Assembly (NCBI RefSeq): GCF_000702905.1
Contig: NZ_JNKR01000018.1
Coordinates: 1 to 42,282, forward strand
Origin: Mitsuokella jalaludinii DSM 13811
GTDB taxonomy: Bacteria > Bacillota > Negativicutes > Selenomonadales > Selenomonadaceae
Reading direction: 5' to 3'
Length of the DNA stretch: 42,282 nt
A program made the translations under genes and the position numbers. Shown here piece by piece: positions 39,268 through 42,282 of the stretch. The notes beneath the pieces were generated by a model that did no database searches, had not been told where the DNA came from, and was given only the letters and a program-made list of their open reading frames with translations. Every line of letters begins with the position of its first letter. The stretch's first letter is position 1.

Positions 39268-40388
39268 TTAATCTTCACCAACTCATACGAGCGCGTGCCC
39301 ATGCCGATCTTCTCGCCGTGCTCGAGTGTCTCTTTCCAATGGATGTTCGGGTTGTTGTCGAGGAAGTGGTCGTGGTGATGATGCCAGTCCGGTTTCGCGA
39401 GATTGTCCGAGAGCTGGCTGTTCGGCAGCGGCGTCGCCTTGAGGCAAGCGTCAGCGCAGGCCTGGTCGAGTGCGACGGGGTCAAACGAGGCGAACATGCC
39501 CTGGTCCGGCAGGATCGGCGCATCGTTCTCGCCATGGCAGTCGCAGTTCGGCGAGATGTCGCGCACGATGTTGATGTGGAAGCACGGGCGGTCCTGTACG
39601 ACGGCCTGTGCGTACTCCGCCATCTTGCGGTCGAGCAGATCACCAGCATCCCACTGCTCGTTGCGGATGGCATCGTACGAGCAAGCGCCAATGCAGCGGC
39701 CGCAGCCCTTGCAGAGGTCTTCATGGATCACAGCCTTGTTGTTCTCGTAGGTGATGGCATCCGAGCCGCACTCCTTTGCGCACTTGCGGCAGCCGCGGCA
39801 GAGTTCTTCGTTGACGACGCACTTGCCCGACGAATGCTGCTCCATCTTGCCAGCGCGGCTACCGCAGCCCATGCCGATGTTCTTGATGGCGCCGCCGAAG
39901 CCCGTCGCCTCATGGCCCTTGAAATGCGAGAGGCTGATGAAGACGTCGGCATCCATGATGGCGCGGCCGATCTTGGCCTTCTCGATGTACTCGCCATTCT
40001 TGACCGGCACCTCGACATCATCCGTGCCGCGCAGGCCGTCGCCGATGATGATCTGGCAGCCCGTCGTCACCGTGTTGAAGCCGTTGAAGTTCGCGCAGTC
40101 CATGTGCTCGAGCGCGTGTTTGCGGCTGCCCGGATAGAGTGTGTTGCAGTCCGTCAGGAAGGGCATGCCGCCCTGCTCCTTGACGAGGTCCGCGACGACC
40201 TTCGCGTACTGCGGGCGAAGATACGCCATGTTGCCGAGCTCACCGAAGTGCATCTTGATCGCGACGAACTTGCCGTCCATGTCAATCTTCTTGATGCCAG
40301 CAGCGAGGCAGAGTGCCCGGAGCTTCTGCATGATATTGCGGCCGACCGGCACGCGGAAATCCGTGAAATAAACTTTTGCCTTGTCCAT
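39264..40388 (-). CDS. DUF362 protein with two [4Fe-4S] clusters
   Basis: A 374-residue protein of the DUF362 family. The DUF362 region (residues 1-215, with KMHFGELGN, DCNTLYPGSRKHA, SHFKGHEATGFGGAIKNIGMG) is interrupted by a ferredoxin-like part, CRGCRKCAKEC and CKGCGRCIGAC, before its last third. The family has no settled function, and redox or maturation roles have been suggested. The frame extends 43 codons upstream, but the ATG at 40388 has AGGAGGG before it. The stop overlaps the start of the EAL gene. A 330-nt upstream region carries a separate RNA and a terminator. Confidence 0.88.
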   Translation of the reverse strand: MDKAKVYFTDFRVPVGRNIMQKLRALCLAAGIKKIDMDGKFVAIKMHFGELGNMAYLRPQYAKVVADLVKEQGGMPFLTDCNTLYPGSRKHALEHMDCANFNGFNTVTTGCQIIIGDGLRGTDDVEVPVKNGEYIEKAKIGRAIMDADVFISLSHFKGHEATGFGGAIKNIGMGCGSRAGKMEQHSSGKCVVNEELCRGCRKCAKECGSDAITYENNKAVIHEDLCKGCGRCIGACSYDAIRNEQWDAGDLLDRKMAEYAQAVVQDRPCFHINIVRDISPNCDCHGENDAPILPDQGMFASFDPVALDQACADACLKATPLPNSQLSDNLAKPDWHHHHDHFLDNNPNIHWKETLEHGEKIGMGTRSYELVKIK

Positions 40389-40513
40389 GATTACCCTCCT
40401 GAAAGACCTGGTAGACACAAAATACACATAAAAAGGAGGCTCTGCGCCTCTCGTTTTTACTGCTTGATACGATGAAATTAATTTCGACAGCCTGCACCGA
40501 TTTTCCTGTTTGG
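40389..40513 (-). other. Leader between the ncRNA terminator and the DUF362 gene
   Basis: No gene is seen here. On the minus strand GAGGC-gcaga-GCCTC with five T is a weak second hairpin about 45 nt before the DUF362 ATG. No clear promoter was found, so DUF362 may depend on read-through of the terminator at 40514-40562. Confidence 0.45.
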
Positions 40514-40562
40514 ACAAAAATAAATAACCATCAGCAGCTTTCTCGTCACCGCTGATGGTTAT
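40514..40562 (-). terminator. Intrinsic terminator of the unidentified RNA
   Basis: ATAACCATCAGC (40524-40535) and GCTGATGGTTAT (40551-40562) form a perfect 12-bp stem with a 15-nt loop. On the minus strand a T-rich tail (TTTATTTTT) follows. The upstream arm can instead pair with GGTT-x-TATCT just before it. Confidence 0.93.
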
Positions 40563-40718
40563 CTGTGAGATAGTAACCTTCCGATCGTGTTGTTCATGTC
40601 ATGCATGGGATACACTGCGTTCCACTTGGACTCGTTAACTAGCCCATTGGACTCTCCTCCATCCTGAGTAAGTAAATCGGCTGTCTGGAAAGGGTGAACC
40701 TGACCTTTCCTTGGCTTA
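40514..40718 (-). ncRNA. Unidentified structured RNA, about 200 nt
   Basis: A strong promoter and a strong terminator bracket about 200 nt with no convincing gene. The 5' end (AGATA-AGCC) can pair with GGTT-AC-TATCT just before the terminator, giving a closed domain. Inside are a GGAAAGG/CCTTTCC hairpin, a CCGAT/ATCGG helix and a TGGGCT/AGTCCA hairpin, plus a repeated GAGTCCAA. The size would suit 6S RNA, or a riboswitch-type leader for DUF362. I could not match it to a family I know. The GC content is lower than in the genes. Confidence 0.6.
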
Positions 40719-40723
40719 TCTTT

Positions 40724-40752
40724 ATTGTACAGGATGACGGGCTAAAAGTCAA
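40724..40752 (-). promoter_or_regulatory. Promoter of the unidentified RNA
   Basis: On the minus strand -35 TTGACT (40747-40752), a 17-nt spacer and -10 TACAAT (40724-40729). It begins 18 bp past the lipase stop codon. Confidence 0.78.
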
Positions 40753-40770
40753 GATAGTTTTCAGAGAATT

Positions 40771-42120
40771 TTATGTATTCTGTGTTACGAATACTGTATC
40801 GAGATCGCGCAGCGTCGCGAACTGTAGGTAGGCCACAGCTTCTAGAGGCGTCATGCGGCGGTCCGTTGTGCTCTTCGAGACAACTGTGATGAAGGTTCCC
40901 TGCGCATCGTAGACAGATGTCTCGAGGACGACGCGGACGGTATCGGCCTCATCGCGGCTCCGCTTGACCGATACATGCTGGCGCACGGCGTAGCGGCATT
41001 GCGCGGCGCGCGCCTCAGCGATCAGTACATCCATATCTGCGCCACGCTGGCCATCACTCTGCACGGTACAGGGCGCATAACGGGCCTGCCAGGCCCCCTG
41101 CAGGATGCGGATGTCGGCCGCATCATCTCCCGCAACAAGCGGGTCAAGGTCGAGCTGCGGCACTGCGACAAAGATCCCACCGCGAGCGCCCAGCGAACGG
41201 CTCTCGAGCATGTCGCCATCGCCCACCTCATCCTCGCTGAAGTAGAGGCGCAAGGCTCTGTCGAGATAGACAACCATCGCGTGCTCGAAGCGCGCCGAGC
41301 TGCGATCCTGCTTCCACGCCACGCGCTCTCCGAACTGCACGTAGCGCGTGCCGAGCGACTGCAATGCCGCCGCCACAGGATCGCCATCCATGACGATGCG
41401 CGTGAGCTGCATGCGCTTCTCGTAATACCTTGCAAAAGCCGTATTGCCGACAGCCGGTGAGCCGAACGTGATGACGCGCAGCTGCTCGGGCCGCACGCCC
41501 ATATCACTGAGCCGTGCGGCCGTCAGGATGGCAGCTGCACCGCCGAGACTGTGCCCCGTCAGGTAGAGCACCTCTGTTGGATGCGCACGGAGCTCCTGCG
41601 CGAGGTGCTCGCCCATCGTCTCACACGCTCCACTGCCCGCAAGATCGACAGGCTCATGGAAGAGCGCCGTCATCGTGTAATCGTCAAAGCCCTTGTGAAC
41701 GAGCGGATACGATGTCGCATGACGGTCCTGCTGCGCAACATCGCGGAATTCCTCGACGCTTGAGCCACCAAACGGTACCGAGCGCGTGCGCAGGTCCACC
41801 TTGGCATCTTTGGCGTTCTCCGTGCCGGGGAAGGCGAGCAGCACAGCGCGATGGCCATCAGGCATTTCCTTTGTCACGAGATGATAGCGCCCCTGTGCCA
41901 AAGACGTCGCTGTCGTCTGACTCTGGAACTTCCAGCCCGTCTCTGCGAGCCACTCGCGCGCGAGCAGGCTGAGTTCGTCGGAGTACGAGGCCATCGCCAC
42001 AAGCGAAGAGAGAAGCTCGAGTTCCTGCTCGCCCGTAGCCGCCATGGCCCGCGCCGGGCAGAGCAAGCCTAGTACCAGCACAAGAGGAAGCAGCAGCGCC
42101 GCCAGAGCGTGTCGCATCAT
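40771..42120 (-). CDS. Secreted class 3 lipase family protein
   Basis: A 449-residue protein. Residues 1-28 are a signal peptide (hydrophobic LLPLVLVLGLL, ending AMAA). The alpha/beta-hydrolase nucleophile elbow TGHSLGGA has Ser191. Asp247 in DGDPVA and His280 in FEHAMV fit the rest of the triad, and AFPGT near 96-100 supplies the oxyanion hole. This is the fungal-lipase-like class 3 group. A C-terminal part of about 150 residues is unassigned. GGAGGG precedes the ATG. It lies just behind the tRNA-Leu terminator and has no clear promoter of its own, so read-through may supply its transcript. Confidence 0.9.
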   Translation of the reverse strand: MMRHALAALLLPLVLVLGLLCPARAMAATGEQELELLSSLVAMASYSDELSLLAREWLAETGWKFQSQTTATSLAQGRYHLVTKEMPDGHRAVLLAFPGTENAKDAKVDLRTRSVPFGGSSVEEFRDVAQQDRHATSYPLVHKGFDDYTMTALFHEPVDLAGSGACETMGEHLAQELRAHPTEVLYLTGHSLGGAAAILTAARLSDMGVRPEQLRVITFGSPAVGNTAFARYYEKRMQLTRIVMDGDPVAAALQSLGTRYVQFGERVAWKQDRSSARFEHAMVVYLDRALRLYFSEDEVGDGDMLESRSLGARGGIFVAVPQLDLDPLVAGDDAADIRILQGAWQARYAPCTVQSDGQRGADMDVLIAEARAAQCRYAVRQHVSVKRSRDEADTVRVVLETSVYDAQGTFITVVSKSTTDRRMTPLEAVAYLQFATLRDLDTVFVTQNT

Positions 42121-42153
42121 GATTTCCCTCCAAACAGAAGATGTCGAGATACA

Positions 42154-42180
42154 GAAAAAGCCCAGATAAAATCTGAGCTT
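42154..42180 (-). terminator. Terminator after tRNA-Leu
   Basis: AAGCCCAGAT (42158-42167) and ATCTGAGCTT (42171-42180) pair with one G-T. On the minus strand five T follow. It lies 11 bp past the tRNA 3' end and 34 bp before the lipase ATG. Confidence 0.8.
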
Positions 42181-42191
42181 GTACTTTCAAA

Positions 42192-42277
42192 TGGTGCGGT
42201 CGATGGGACTTGAACCCATACGTCTTGTGAACACTACCCCCTCAAAGTAGCGCGTCTGCCAATTCCGCCACGACCGC
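42192..42277 (-). tRNA. tRNA-Leu (anticodon GAG)
   Basis: An 86-nt type II tRNA. GCGGTCG at the 5' end pairs with CGACCGC, followed by A and an encoded CCA. The anticodon stem-loop CTACT-TTGAGGG-GGTAG shows GAG, and a long variable arm precedes GGTTCAAGTCC. The anticodon arm is close to E. coli leuU. Confidence 0.96.
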
Positions 42278-42282
42278 GAGAT

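Noticed and set aside
40514-40718. Resemblance of GTGGAACGC in the unidentified RNA to a T-box element
   Set aside because: The match is partial, there is no recognisable stem I or specifier loop, and the downstream gene is not an aminoacyl-tRNA synthetase or an amino acid gene.
40562-40739. A stop-free frame on the minus strand through the unidentified RNA, ending in a 15-codon ATG frame
   Set aside because: There is no start codon until the last 15 codons, no ribosome site, and codon use is unlike the neighbours. RNA structure explains the segment better.
1-42282. CRISPR array, insertion sequence, prophage or integration site
   Set aside because: The CARF-like gene prompted a look for arrays and cas genes, and the tRNAs prompted a look for integrase genes and direct repeats. 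None was seen by eye.

Overview
The window reads as chromosome of a GC-rich, anaerobic, diderm Firmicute, most likely a Negativicute of the Selenomonas/Mitsuokella kind. This is an inference. It rests on strongly GC-biased third codon positions combined with AT-rich intergenic DNA, purine-rich Shine-Dalgarno sites, SigA-type promoters, a rubrerythrin, a Tat-exported formate dehydrogenase, an indolepyruvate:ferredoxin oxidoreductase and a flagellin lysine methylase. No insertion sequence, phage gene or CRISPR array is visible.

Left part (1-13.7 kb). Two tandem tRNA-Gly genes open the window, the first cut by its edge. A C4-dicarboxylate carrier, M20 peptidase and TRIC/UPF0126 membrane protein follow as one minus-strand operon. 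Then come a low-molecular-weight tyrosine phosphatase and rubrerythrin. A LysR regulator is divergent from a YeiH-type membrane protein and is followed by an orphan CARF-like protein. After that lie a tiny cysteine-rich secreted protein, a secreted M48 peptidase with TPRs, a ThrE-type exporter, an SLC13 symporter and a zinc-ribbon membrane protein.

Centre (13.7-25.9 kb). This is one functional island on the minus strand. A structured leader resembling a molybdenum-cofactor riboswitch, with an attenuator hairpin, precedes moeA-like, moeA, moaA, MOSC-mogA and mobA-mobB. A terminator and a new promoter follow, then fdhD, fdhA, fdhE, fdhB and fdhC. Cofactor synthesis, cofactor sulfuration and insertion, the Tat-exported catalytic subunit, the electron-transfer subunit and the membrane cytochrome b are therefore side by side.

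Right part (25.9-42.3 kb). It holds dinB, a small secreted protein divergent from a second LysR regulator, and an iorA-iorB-paaK-fliB operon with tightly coupled genes. Next is a marR-hlyD-ABC permease-uspA operon whose promoter carries a perfect operator palindrome. A DUF362 ferredoxin-like protein is coupled to an EAL-PAS-degenerate GGDEF protein. Upstream of it is an unidentified RNA of about 200 nt with its own promoter and terminator. A secreted class 3 lipase and tRNA-Leu(GAG) close the window.

The items most worth following are the orphan CARF-like protein (4810-5394), the unidentified RNA (40514-40718), the putative Moco riboswitch (25700-25868) and the stacked palindromes between fdhD and fdhA (19289-19315).
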